Both the position numbers and the translations under genes were made by a program. This document shows, piece by piece, positions 54,662-63,097 of a DNA stretch of 64,000 bases; the first letter of the stretch is position 1, and each line of letters begins with the position of its first letter. Where the stretch lies: assembly GCF_014199295.1 (NCBI RefSeq), contig NZ_JACIJH010000017.1, forward strand, positions 1 to 64,000, read 5' to 3'. This stretch comes from Sphingopyxis panaciterrulae (GTDB taxonomy: Bacteria > Pseudomonadota > Alphaproteobacteria > Sphingomonadales > Sphingomonadaceae). The notes beneath the pieces are model-generated. The model was not told the DNA's origin, did no database searches, and saw only the letters and a program-made list of their open reading frames with translations.

Positions 54662-56470
54662 TCAGACCTCGAGCATCTTGGCGTCGATCTGGCCCGAAGA
54701 TCCGAGCGAGAGCACATGAACCGCGTTCAGTTCCTCGTCCTGGTCGCCCTCGCCGAACGCTGCCGCCGCAATCAGGGCGAACTGGCGGATTTCCTGCTGG
54801 CACTGGCGCGAGAAACTCGAGGGAAGACTGCCCTCCTCCACCCGTAGAAGATATTCGAACAACAGCGGGCGGAGATCGAGCGGATCGATTTCGCCGCTTG
54901 CCGACTTGCTTGTGATGCGCAAGCGTGGGCGGCCAGCCCCTTCCCCCATCTCGAGGCGAATATTCTCGAATTTCGCCGCGCGCGAAATCGCATCGACGGT
55001 GGCGATACGGCCGACCGTATCGTCGGTCCGCCCAATCGTCCCCGCGAGCCAGAGCTTGTCGCTCTCCTCGGCCATCATCCCGAGATAGGCGCGGTTCAAG
55101 CCTTTCACGAGGCGTCGCGTCACCTGGTCGAGCAGCGTCTTGTCGCCATCGCCTTCGAGCCCCTCCATCACCTTGAGATAAAGGCCGGCATGATGGAACA
55201 TGGTCAGCCGCCAGGGCGAGGCCGGACCGTCCCCCGCATCGGGAAGACGAAAGAAGGCGCGGCGGCGCTGGGTTGCGATCGCGCGCCGGAATTCGTCGGC
55301 CTTGTCGCGATCGGCGGTCACATAATAGGCGCGGCGCGCGGGCTCAAAGAGCTGTTCGCCGTAGAGAAGATCTGCCTCGAACAAATGCCGCGCGACCTCT
55401 TCGGGAACGCCGCGGGTCAAGGCGTCGTCGAGGAGATTGTTCGTTTCCTCGCCAAGGCCAAGCGCGGCCATCTGATGGAAAACGACATAACCCGATCGGC
55501 GCGCGGAAGGCACATTGAGACCGAGCGCATTTTCATAAGGGTTGCAGACCGCATATTGGCCGCGGCTGGCTCGGACCCGCGCCCGCGCACAGTCGAGCAT
55601 CGGATCGTCGGGCGTCGTGCGGTCCCCGAGAAGGATATTGACCCCAAGCATGATCAGAAAGCGGATCGGTACATGACTGTCGTTCGCCGCGCCGAGCCGC
55701 AGCACATCCTCAATGCGATCGCGGAAAATCGAGCCCACCCCAAGATCTCCGCGCAGCAGCGCGCGGTTGAGCCGTATCGGACACGGGTTGTCGGTCCCAG
55801 TGCCCGGGCACCCCTCACAGCCCTCGTCCCATTGCGGATGATCGAGGATCTGCCCGAAAATCCGTTCGACCGTGTCGCGGCTCCAGGTGCGGCTCAGGTT
55901 GAGCAGCGCCAGATCGAGCGGTCCCTCGACGCGGTCAAAGCGCAGCATTCGCGCCAGTTCGGCCTGGATCTCGGGCGCGCCCGCGAGGTCGCTCGAACGG
56001 AAGTAGCGCAGTAGCTGGCCATCATTGGCCGCCACCAGATAGCGGATATCGCTGCGCTCGCCCTTGAGGCAGGCGATAAGGCCGGCAAGCTCGGCGTCCT
56101 TTTCCTCCTCTTCGAGCTCGCTGAGATCGCGGATCACCCGGAGCTGCGCGCCATTGGGCAGTTCGACCTCGAGAACCGGATCGCGGCCGGGCCACTGCTC
56201 AGGGGGGAGCGCGAGCTTTCCGAGCAGAAATTGCCGGATATGATAAGTTTTTCCATCCCCCGCCGTCCCGGTGAGAATGACGTTGCGCGGCGTATCGCCG
56301 CAAAGCGCCTCGACCATCTCGTCCAGCCGCGGCGCGGGAATTTCGAGCGGCGCGACGTCGAACCGGTCGAGCGCATCGCGCACATTCTCGTCGCTCAGCA
56401 TGTCGGCTTCGGGCGAAGGACCGTAGGTCTTCAGAAAGGAGACCAGCGGATTGGAGTGGCAGGCGCTCAC
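54662..56470 (-). CDS. sspF: SspF/DptF-type P-loop restriction ATPase
   Basis: This 602-residue protein starts at GTG 56470, overlapping the sspD stop (GTGA). A P-loop NVILTGTAGDGKTYHIRQFLL lies at about residues 63-83. VIRDLSELEEEEKDAEL and YLVAANDGQLLRYF follow, the latter a sensor/Walker-B-like strand. A Cys cluster CEGCPGTGTDNPCPI at about 218-232 could bind a metal. P-loop form and size match DptF-like proteins of phosphorothioate-dependent restriction. It acts with SspG and SspH. Confidence 0.8.
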   Translation of the reverse strand: MSACHSNPLVSFLKTYGPSPEADMLSDENVRDALDRFDVAPLEIPAPRLDEMVEALCGDTPRNVILTGTAGDGKTYHIRQFLLGKLALPPEQWPGRDPVLEVELPNGAQLRVIRDLSELEEEEKDAELAGLIACLKGERSDIRYLVAANDGQLLRYFRSSDLAGAPEIQAELARMLRFDRVEGPLDLALLNLSRTWSRDTVERIFGQILDHPQWDEGCEGCPGTGTDNPCPIRLNRALLRGDLGVGSIFRDRIEDVLRLGAANDSHVPIRFLIMLGVNILLGDRTTPDDPMLDCARARVRASRGQYAVCNPYENALGLNVPSARRSGYVVFHQMAALGLGEETNNLLDDALTRGVPEEVARHLFEADLLYGEQLFEPARRAYYVTADRDKADEFRRAIATQRRRAFFRLPDAGDGPASPWRLTMFHHAGLYLKVMEGLEGDGDKTLLDQVTRRLVKGLNRAYLGMMAEESDKLWLAGTIGRTDDTVGRIATVDAISRAAKFENIRLEMGEGAGRPRLRITSKSASGEIDPLDLRPLLFEYLLRVEEGSLPSSFSRQCQQEIRQFALIAAAAFGEGDQDEELNAVHVLSLGSSGQIDAKMLEV

Positions 56471-57291
56471 AGGTGGCAGACCGCGCAGCCGTCGTCCGCC
56501 TTTGCCTTGATCTGGCGCCGCGGCATGCGCTCGACGTCATCGAGCGACCGGCCATCGACCCAGGTATATTTGCGTCCCCCCTTCATCCGCTCATAATCCT
56601 TCGCCCGCTCGTAGAGGGCCGGATGCCGTTCCTTCAGCCCCTGCCATTCCCCGATCTGCTGGTAGAAACAGAAATAGCAGCCCGAGCGGCTGCGCCATTC
56701 ATAATAGTCGGGAAGGCCGAGGCCCGCGCTATCGAGGATGCGCCCGACCTCCGCAATGTCGATCGCATCGTCGCGATAGGGATAGACCGGTGTGATATTG
56801 GGACGCTCGGAGATCACCACGGGCTTGGCCCCCGAAGTCCCCGTTCCGAGATAGCCCGCGCGGTTTTCATCGGCGCGCAGCCCGATATAGGAATAGGCGC
56901 GGCCGCTGCCCACGAAGCGCTCGAACGGCGCGATCTTCATGATCCGCGTACACCAGCGTGCCCGCGGGCTCGGCAGGAAACCGGCAAAATGCTCGTACAG
57001 CGCGATGTCGAACGGCGTACGGCCCGGCTTTTCCGCCACGTCGAACATTTCCATGGCCGACACCCGGTGAATCGTCTCGCCGAGAACATTCTCGAGGCGG
57101 TCGAGATAATCGATCGTCTCGGGAAGCTCGACGCCCGTGTCGGAGAAGACATATTCGAACCGGACGTCGGGATTGCGCTGCTTCAGATAGACGGCGAGCG
57201 CCGAACTGTCCTTGCCGCCCGACACCGGCACGATATGCCGCGCCTCCGCGTCGCGGACCGCTTCGTCGACATGAACCGCACCGCTCGTCAT
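56467..57291 (-). CDS. sspD: SspD: PP-loop ATP pyrophosphatase of phosphorothioation (PAPS-reductase-like)
   Basis: This 274-residue protein has the PP-loop VPVSGGKDSSALAVYL at about residues 21-36. DTGVELPETIDYL follows, a PAPS-reductase/DndC hallmark. Four candidate Fe-S cysteines lie in RWCTRIMK, SGCYFCFYQ and a C-terminal GCAVCHL. It adenylates the DNA backbone so that sulfur from the desulfurase can enter. It lies between the ATPase gene sspC (start overlap) and sspF. A DndC role is possible, but dndD and dndE are absent, so Ssp naming fits better. Confidence 0.88.
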   Translation of the reverse strand: MTSGAVHVDEAVRDAEARHIVPVSGGKDSSALAVYLKQRNPDVRFEYVFSDTGVELPETIDYLDRLENVLGETIHRVSAMEMFDVAEKPGRTPFDIALYEHFAGFLPSPRARWCTRIMKIAPFERFVGSGRAYSYIGLRADENRAGYLGTGTSGAKPVVISERPNITPVYPYRDDAIDIAEVGRILDSAGLGLPDYYEWRSRSGCYFCFYQQIGEWQGLKERHPALYERAKDYERMKGGRKYTWVDGRSLDDVERMPRRQIKAKADDGCAVCHL

Positions 57292-60200
57292 ATATTCCCC
57301 CCCGCGACCCTGAGGCCCGCTTCGCGGTCGGCCTCGTCATCCTCCTCGTCCAGCCTTTGCAACATCGCGGCGAGCCCCGCGAGGCGCGCCTCGATGATCG
57401 GCCGCAGCGCCTCGTCTGGACGATCTGTATCGAGCGCGGCCGATTCGATCCGGTCGCGCGCGTCGCGCAGCGCAAAACGGAACTCGGCCGCGGTGCGGTC
57501 GTCCCACTTGTCGAGACTGCGCTGGAGCAGGATCGAACTCAAATTATTGGCCAAAGACTTGGGCGAGAAGCGGCCGTTGATGGCTTCGACCGATTTCCGA
57601 AGCACCGCCTTGTCGATGATGCGCAGGTCGCCGCGCCGCTCGATCGCGGACATGTCGAAGCAATTCGCCCAGGCGGTGACCGCGGCCAGCGGGTCTGGCA
57701 CGGGAATGTTCGAGCGAAAGCTCTCCCGGATGACATCGACGGCCTCGGCCGCAAATTGGTCGCGCATATGATCGACATCGTTGCGCGCCCCTTCGAGCGC
57801 CGCGATATTCTCCAGCAGGGCTTTCTTTCCGCCCATCGCCTCGGGAAGCGCGCGAAACAGAAGGTCGACCGGATCGCCCATCGCGCCGAGTGCACGAAGT
57901 AGGCTCTTGCCCCTCGCGCTCAGCTTCTGGGACCGCCGCGACCCGTCGGGAACCGTGAGAAGCCAGCGCAGGATCGCGTCATATGCAAAGCGCACCAGCT
58001 CATCGGCGGACGAGGGATGCTCATGCGCGAAGACATAAGCGATCTCCGACAGATATTCCTTCCTTTCGGGCGTTACGTCGAGAACCTGGACGGTAAAGCC
58101 CTCGGGATTGGCGACCATGCCGTCGAACTGGAAGCCGAGCGTATCGGCGACATAGATGCCATCCTTGTAGAGTGCGACGGCACGAGCGAAATGTTTGAAG
58201 CCCGCAGCGACAAGCAAAGGGATGACCGCCCGGGGCGCCCCGATCGGCACTGCGGTCAGCCCGGCGACGAAGGCGCCGAGATCCTTATAGCCGTGCATCC
58301 CACTCGGTTGCCGGAAAAATTCCGCGATCCTCGTCCAGACCTCGCGAAGCCCCGGATCGGCCAGTTCGTCGGGATCGGCAAAGCGTGTCGCGCCCGCGGG
58401 ACGCAGTCCGCTATGTTCGAAGACCGTGCGGTAGATCGACCCCTCCGCGCTGCGATCGCCTTCCTCATAGCCGAGCCGCGGCCGATCGCCACGTTCGAGG
58501 ATCGCGCCGACGATCCGCACGCGGGCGGTCTGCATCGTCCGCGACGCCGCGTCGCGCATCAACTGCTCGTTCGCGATCCTCGGGGTCTGATGGAACCAGC
58601 GCCCCAGAAGCCGCGACGCTGCCATCGAGGCGGGGCGCTCGGCGCTGACCCCGAGCTGCTCGCCTTCGGCATACCAGCTCGCCGATCCGCCGCGCGGATC
58701 GAGAAGGGTTCGCAGTTGTGACGCGAGTTCCTCGAAGGCGACCGACTGAAGCTCGTCAATCTCGGTGACGACCATCGGGTCGGATTCGAGAAATTCCTTG
58801 TCGGCCCGCAAGGCTTCGATCGAGGTCAGTTCGAGAGCGGCGCTCTCGGCCGCCAGAGGGCGGTCGGGAACGACGATGACCGCGCGGGCGCGCGTCTTGA
58901 GCGCAGCCTTGCGCGCCAGTTTGATCGCCGCCTTGTCATCGGCGAGAACGTAGAGGAGCTGGCCTTCGATAGCCGCGGGATCCTCGACGAGCGCCGTAAG
59001 TTCGTCTAGCGATACATAGCGCCCCCCGAGGAACCGGTTAACGCCGAATTCGGCATTGTGCCGCGTCGCGCGAAGATGGGGCGCGGGAAAGCGCTCTTCG
59101 AGGAAGGGACGCAGCGCGAAGGCCGCGCCACGCCGCTCGCGCTCTTCGCGAACACGGATCGCGACATCGATATCGGCGCCGTGCCAGACCGCCACATCGT
59201 CGGTGTGTCGCCGCCAGAGCAACAGATTGGCTGCCAGCAGCGCATCGATGGCCTCGGATATGTCGGCGCGCGGCGCCGAGCCGGCCAGCGCGAGTTCGAG
59301 CAGGTCCCGCGGCAGCCGGCGGCGCTCGCCGCTCGTGCCCAGCTGGAGAAGGCAGGCGCCCGCAAGGATGGCGCGCTGCAGATCGTCATCGGCGCGCGAC
59401 CGGGCGCTTTCGGTCTCGATCCAGCGGCGGTAGGTGCCGCCGATCCCGACATCGGTGCGCATCGCGTCCGAAAACGCTGAGTAGATCGCCTCGATATCGA
59501 CCGGACGCGCAAGATCGGCCTCGCGCAGGAAGGAGAAAAGGCTTCGCTCATTCTGGCCGACCCGCGCGACGAGCGTCGGGAGGATTTGGAGCGCGCCTGG
59601 CGAAAGCGGACGCGCATCGTCGAGGATGGCGCGCATTCGCTCGCGGGTTTCGATGCCGTCGAGCCATTTCCAGCGCAGCGCGGCATCGATCGTCTCGTCA
59701 TCGGCGACGGCGAAGGCGGCATCGACCGCGGCGGGGCGCATGTCGCGTACCACATCGGCGACGAGGCGGTAGAATTCCTGGCTGTCCTCGACCATGCGCA
59801 AGGCATCGAAACGGCCTTCGATCTTGCGCCATTCGCTGCGCGACGTCTCGTTGAGCCGCGTCGCATAGGCCAGGAGATTCTGGTGGAGGAGGAGCGTGAG
59901 GCTCATCGAGGGGTCCGACGCGCGCGCGACGCGCTCCGCCAGACGCTGGACGACGTCGAGCTCGCTCGCACGACCGTCGGCGACAAGCCCTTCTAAATGG
60001 CGCCCGAACTCGTCCCAGATGATGGCGACATGATCCCAGCCGCCATCGCGCATCGCCTTCCCGAAGCCCTCGACAGTCTTGGGCGGGTTCGCCATGCCGA
60101 GCGATGCGGCAATCGCGGCCAACGGATCGTCGACGAGGCCGGTCAGAATGACGAGATTGCCCCGGCCGTTCCGCCCACAATAGGCGAGATAGTCGGCGCT

Positions 60201-60470
60201 AGCCGCCGGATCGACATGCGCGAGGCGGTCCAGAACGGGTGCGAGCGCCTCGCAATCGCCGGGCTCGCCGCGAACCAGGAGCGCGCCAACCCCTGCCGCG
60301 AGGCTCTTTCCACTGCCATATGGTGCAATGACCATCGTGACGGCGCCAGGCCGGGTTATCGCCGTGATGATCGGCAGCGCGCGCCGGGTCGGCCTGTAAT
60401 GCGCGAAACGCGGCGGATGCGCGAGATCCTCGACGAGACTGAGCGAGCGGAAGAAGCTGGCCTCTATCAT
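57288..60470 (-). CDS. sspC: SspC: large ATPase of the phosphorothioation complex
   Basis: This 1,060-residue protein has an N-terminal P-loop, VTMVIAPYGSGKSLAAGVGALLV (about residues 42-64), and HVAIIWDEFGRHL as Walker B (about 150). The long helical remainder has no further motif I can name. Large ATPases of this architecture sit between the DUF4007 protein and the PP-loop enzyme in SspABCD operons, where SspC is the ATPase. Both ends overlap neighbours by 4 bp (start in the sspB stop, stop in the sspD start). The mechanochemical role on DNA is inferred from the family. Confidence 0.8.
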   Translation of the reverse strand: MIEASFFRSLSLVEDLAHPPRFAHYRPTRRALPIITAITRPGAVTMVIAPYGSGKSLAAGVGALLVRGEPGDCEALAPVLDRLAHVDPAASADYLAYCGRNGRGNLVILTGLVDDPLAAIAASLGMANPPKTVEGFGKAMRDGGWDHVAIIWDEFGRHLEGLVADGRASELDVVQRLAERVARASDPSMSLTLLLHQNLLAYATRLNETSRSEWRKIEGRFDALRMVEDSQEFYRLVADVVRDMRPAAVDAAFAVADDETIDAALRWKWLDGIETRERMRAILDDARPLSPGALQILPTLVARVGQNERSLFSFLREADLARPVDIEAIYSAFSDAMRTDVGIGGTYRRWIETESARSRADDDLQRAILAGACLLQLGTSGERRRLPRDLLELALAGSAPRADISEAIDALLAANLLLWRRHTDDVAVWHGADIDVAIRVREERERRGAAFALRPFLEERFPAPHLRATRHNAEFGVNRFLGGRYVSLDELTALVEDPAAIEGQLLYVLADDKAAIKLARKAALKTRARAVIVVPDRPLAAESAALELTSIEALRADKEFLESDPMVVTEIDELQSVAFEELASQLRTLLDPRGGSASWYAEGEQLGVSAERPASMAASRLLGRWFHQTPRIANEQLMRDAASRTMQTARVRIVGAILERGDRPRLGYEEGDRSAEGSIYRTVFEHSGLRPAGATRFADPDELADPGLREVWTRIAEFFRQPSGMHGYKDLGAFVAGLTAVPIGAPRAVIPLLVAAGFKHFARAVALYKDGIYVADTLGFQFDGMVANPEGFTVQVLDVTPERKEYLSEIAYVFAHEHPSSADELVRFAYDAILRWLLTVPDGSRRSQKLSARGKSLLRALGAMGDPVDLLFRALPEAMGGKKALLENIAALEGARNDVDHMRDQFAAEAVDVIRESFRSNIPVPDPLAAVTAWANCFDMSAIERRGDLRIIDKAVLRKSVEAINGRFSPKSLANNLSSILLQRSLDKWDDRTAAEFRFALRDARDRIESAALDTDRPDEALRPIIEARLAGLAAMLQRLDEEDDEADREAGLRVAGGNI

Positions 60471-61363
60471 ACGTCCGCCTCGATGCGCTCGTAATAATCC
60501 TGCATCCAGCTCTCGACCTTGCGATGTCCCGCTAGGACGTGCCGTTCCCCCGCCAGCGATTCGATGCTCACCCCCTTCATCCAGAGCGCATCGGCAGCGC
60601 GCGACGCGATATCGTCGATCGTTTCGAACGAGGAGCAGAATATCCGGCCGGGACCGCCAGGAAGCGTCGCCAGCTCGCGCAACGACAGCGCGTCCTTTCC
60701 TGTCGCCTCGGATAAGAGCGAGACCGAGGCAAGAAAGGCCTCTGGCGGCAAACCGACCGGAGAACGCGCCCGCTCGAAGCGGCGCACCACATCTTGGCGG
60801 AGGATCAGCCCAAGCTCGCGCAGCGGGCAGGCTCCGACATCATCGGGATCGACGAAGTCGACGCCGGGCCGGGCGGCATAGGCGCTGAGAATACAGGCGA
60901 CATCCTTTTGCGCGACCGCCGGACTTGCGGGACGGACCGCCTTGGCGCGGACATGATCAAGGAAGGCGTCGGTGCACATTGCGCGGTCGAAATGCCGCTC
61001 GGCAAAATCGTTGAAGAACCAGTGCCAGACGCTGCCCTCGCGCGAGGTAAGAAATAGGTGAAGAAACCACCAGGTGCCGGGCAGTTCGCAATAGGGATCA
61101 TAGCGCAGGACGAGCTTAGCAGCTTGCGACGGGACGCGCCCACTGCGCGCGTCAGCGCTGTCGTCCGCGAGCCCCGTGGCACGGAGCCAGAAACCCAAGG
61201 ATTCGACCATCTTGGACCCAAGGCCAAGCTCGTCGGCGACCTCGGTCGTCGGATGAAAGGCGCCCTCGCGCTGCATCTGGAGGAGGCCCTTCGGCAGCCA
61301 GCCGTAGCGCACCGGGAAGGTTGCGTGCCCGCCGTAGGAATAACGGGTCATGCCAGTTGCCAT
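60467..61363 (-). CDS. sspB: SspB: DUF4007 protein, putative DNA nickase of phosphorothioation
   Basis: This 298-residue protein has the DUF4007 pattern: a YGGHATFPVRYGWLPKGL opening, then FHPTTEVADELGLGSKMVESLGFWLRATGL, a winged-helix-like element. WWFLHLFLTSREGSVWHWFFNDF and the VDPDDVGACPLRELGLI segment follow. SspB of characterised SspABCD systems is a DUF4007 protein with nickase activity needed for single-strand phosphorothioation. The start overlaps the end of sspA by 16 bp. No classic nuclease motif is obvious to me by eye. Confidence 0.85.
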   Translation of the reverse strand: MATGMTRYSYGGHATFPVRYGWLPKGLLQMQREGAFHPTTEVADELGLGSKMVESLGFWLRATGLADDSADARSGRVPSQAAKLVLRYDPYCELPGTWWFLHLFLTSREGSVWHWFFNDFAERHFDRAMCTDAFLDHVRAKAVRPASPAVAQKDVACILSAYAARPGVDFVDPDDVGACPLRELGLILRQDVVRRFERARSPVGLPPEAFLASVSLLSEATGKDALSLRELATLPGGPGRIFCSSFETIDDIASRAADALWMKGVSIESLAGERHVLAGHRKVESWMQDYYERIEADV

Positions 61364-62550
61364 GACCGGTTCCTCAAAAGGCTCACGCTGGCCGCAACGA
61401 CGTCCGCTGCGATATCGATCTCGGCCGCGCTGTTGAGCGCGGACACGGAAAAGCGCAGCGTCTCAAAGGCTTCGGCCTCGGTCAGCCCGAGCGCGGTCAG
61501 CACATGCGAAGGCTCGGGTCGCTGGCTCGAACAAGCCGAGCCCTGCGAGGCGGCGACGCCGCGCACATCGAGCTGGCCCGCGAGCGCCATCGCGTCGATG
61601 CCGGGAAACCTGATGCTCATGATGTTGGGTAGCCGCGGCGCTGAAGCGCCGAGGAGGATGGCATCGGGCACGGCGGTCCGGAGCCGCCCCTCGAACCGTT
61701 CACGCAGCGCGGCCATATGCGCAACGCTGCCCGCCAACGTGCTCGCGCGCTCGTCGCAAGCCACACCAAATCCCGCGATCAGCGGCACCGCTTCGGTGCC
61801 CGCGCGCAGCCCATGTTCCTGATCGCCGCCGAACAGGAGCGGCGCGAGCGGGACGTCGCGGGTGCCGGCCACGACCGCCCCCACCCCCATCGGCCCGTGC
61901 AGCTTGTGCGCGGACACGGTAATGACGTCGGGACCGCGGCCTTCCGCAAGATCGATCGGCACCTTGCCGAACGCCTGTGCCGCATCGGAATGGAAGAGCG
62001 TTTGCGATCGGCCCGCAAGGATCGCGGCGATCTTGTCGATGGGTTGCAGGATTCCCGTCTCGCTGTTGGCAGCCTGAATCGAGACCAGCAGCGGTCCCTG
62101 AATAGACGCGGCGAGCGCCGTGAGCGTGGCGAGATCGACGATGCCCTCGGCATCGACGCCGAGGACATGCACCCGCTCGGGAGACGGGGCCTGCGCCGCG
62201 GCGCGCAATATCGAGGGATGTTCGACGCTCGTCGTGACGAGCGTGCCCGCAAACCCGCTGCGCAGGACCATATTATTGGCTTCGGTGCAGCCCGAGGTGA
62301 AAACGACCCCTTCCTCGAATGCGCCGTCGACGAGCCGCAGCACGCTGTCTCGCGCGGCGGCGAGGATCTTTCGCGAGCGGGCGCCGAATTCATGGGCGCT
62401 CGCAGCATTGCCCGCGCCGCCCTCGAGCGCCGCGACGATGGCGGCGATAACATCGGGTGTCGCGGGTGTGTTCGCCGCCGCATCGAGGTTGATGGACAAA
62501 TCGCTGTCGTAAAAAGCCGGCAAATTCTTGCCAATCCCATCCTGAATCAC
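61348..62550 (-). CDS. sspA: SspA: cysteine desulfurase (NifS/IscS-like)
   Basis: The product has 400 residues. I chose GTG 62550 (VIQDGIGKNLPAFY...NLDAAANTP), with a GGGGGCG ribosome-binding site; upstream residues are Trp/Arg-rich and unlike the family. Fold type I PLP motifs are SGCTEANNMVL, SVEHPSI, HSDAAQAFGKV, the PLP-Lys in TVSAHKLHGPMGVGA, and the catalytic Cys in GSACSSQRPEPSHVL. It supplies persulfide sulfur to SspD. It is the first gene of the operon; an AT-rich region upstream, shared with a divergent ATPase gene, should hold the promoter. Confidence 0.92.
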   Translation of the reverse strand: MIQDGIGKNLPAFYDSDLSINLDAAANTPATPDVIAAIVAALEGGAGNAASAHEFGARSRKILAAARDSVLRLVDGAFEEGVVFTSGCTEANNMVLRSGFAGTLVTTSVEHPSILRAAAQAPSPERVHVLGVDAEGIVDLATLTALAASIQGPLLVSIQAANSETGILQPIDKIAAILAGRSQTLFHSDAAQAFGKVPIDLAEGRGPDVITVSAHKLHGPMGVGAVVAGTRDVPLAPLLFGGDQEHGLRAGTEAVPLIAGFGVACDERASTLAGSVAHMAALRERFEGRLRTAVPDAILLGASAPRLPNIMSIRFPGIDAMALAGQLDVRGVAASQGSACSSQRPEPSHVLTALGLTEAEAFETLRFSVSALNSAAEIDIAADVVAASVSLLRNRSWQLA

Positions 62551-63097
62551 ATCGCCCCCATTCGCCTTGCCCGACCATAGGAGTCGCGCTCGCCACTGCC
62601 AACCGCCCAATCGACACCAAAATGGTTGCCATCCTTCGACAAAGATGCACCAGTATTGAAACATATCACGAACAAATAGTAGGAACCAGCCGGTTTCCGG
62701 TGATTTCGTATCAGAATAGTTTCGCGCTCACCGCTCCTTTGCTCCTCTCGCGCACCGACGAGTCGATTGGCATTGACCGCAACGGAGCGGACAAAGGTCA
62801 TATGACTCAAGATGTTTCCTTACGCTGGTAGCGCTTGTTATCGCAGGGCTGCTTTCTTCCTGTGGAGCGGCGGCTCCACCTTCGCGCGGCCTTGTGACCG
62901 TCCTCGCTTTTCTCCTGATCCTCTACTTCGAGTTCTACTCAGCAGCGCAGCTTCACTGCCCCGCCTTCTCGGTAGAATCTGCAGCCATCTGACGATGACA
63001 AGAAGCGAATGCAAAATCCTATGTTGTCCCGTGCGATTAAGGAAAGAGGATCACTTACAATATTGGCGAGTACAGTGTCGTTACGCGTAACGATTGG
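62551..63097. other. Divergent intergenic region, AT-richer than its surroundings
   Basis: About 550 bp separate sspA from the ATPase gene. AT content is visibly higher at about 62640-62720 and 62990-63110, consistent with promoters and foreign origin. The middle holds a possible broken lipoprotein frame (listed separately). No RNA gene or repeat was recognised. Confidence 0.5.
62812..62992 (+). pseudogene. Possible frameshifted small lipoprotein gene
   Basis: From about 62825 one frame reads LVALVIAGLLSSCGAAAPPS, then a second hydrophobic helix (LVTVLAFLLILYFEFY) and a stop at about 62990. It looks like a lipoprotein signal with a LSSC lipobox, but has no start in frame. An ATG at 62812 would feed into it only if one C of TTTCC were removed (Met-Phe-Leu-Thr-Leu-Val...). 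It is short and without known homologue in my recognition; it could equally be chance. Confidence 0.25.

Noticed and set aside
56467..62550. Classic DndABCDE system
   Set aside because: The ATPase does not look like DndD, and dndB and dndE are missing. DUF4007 plus a 1,060-residue ATPase fit SspABCD instead.
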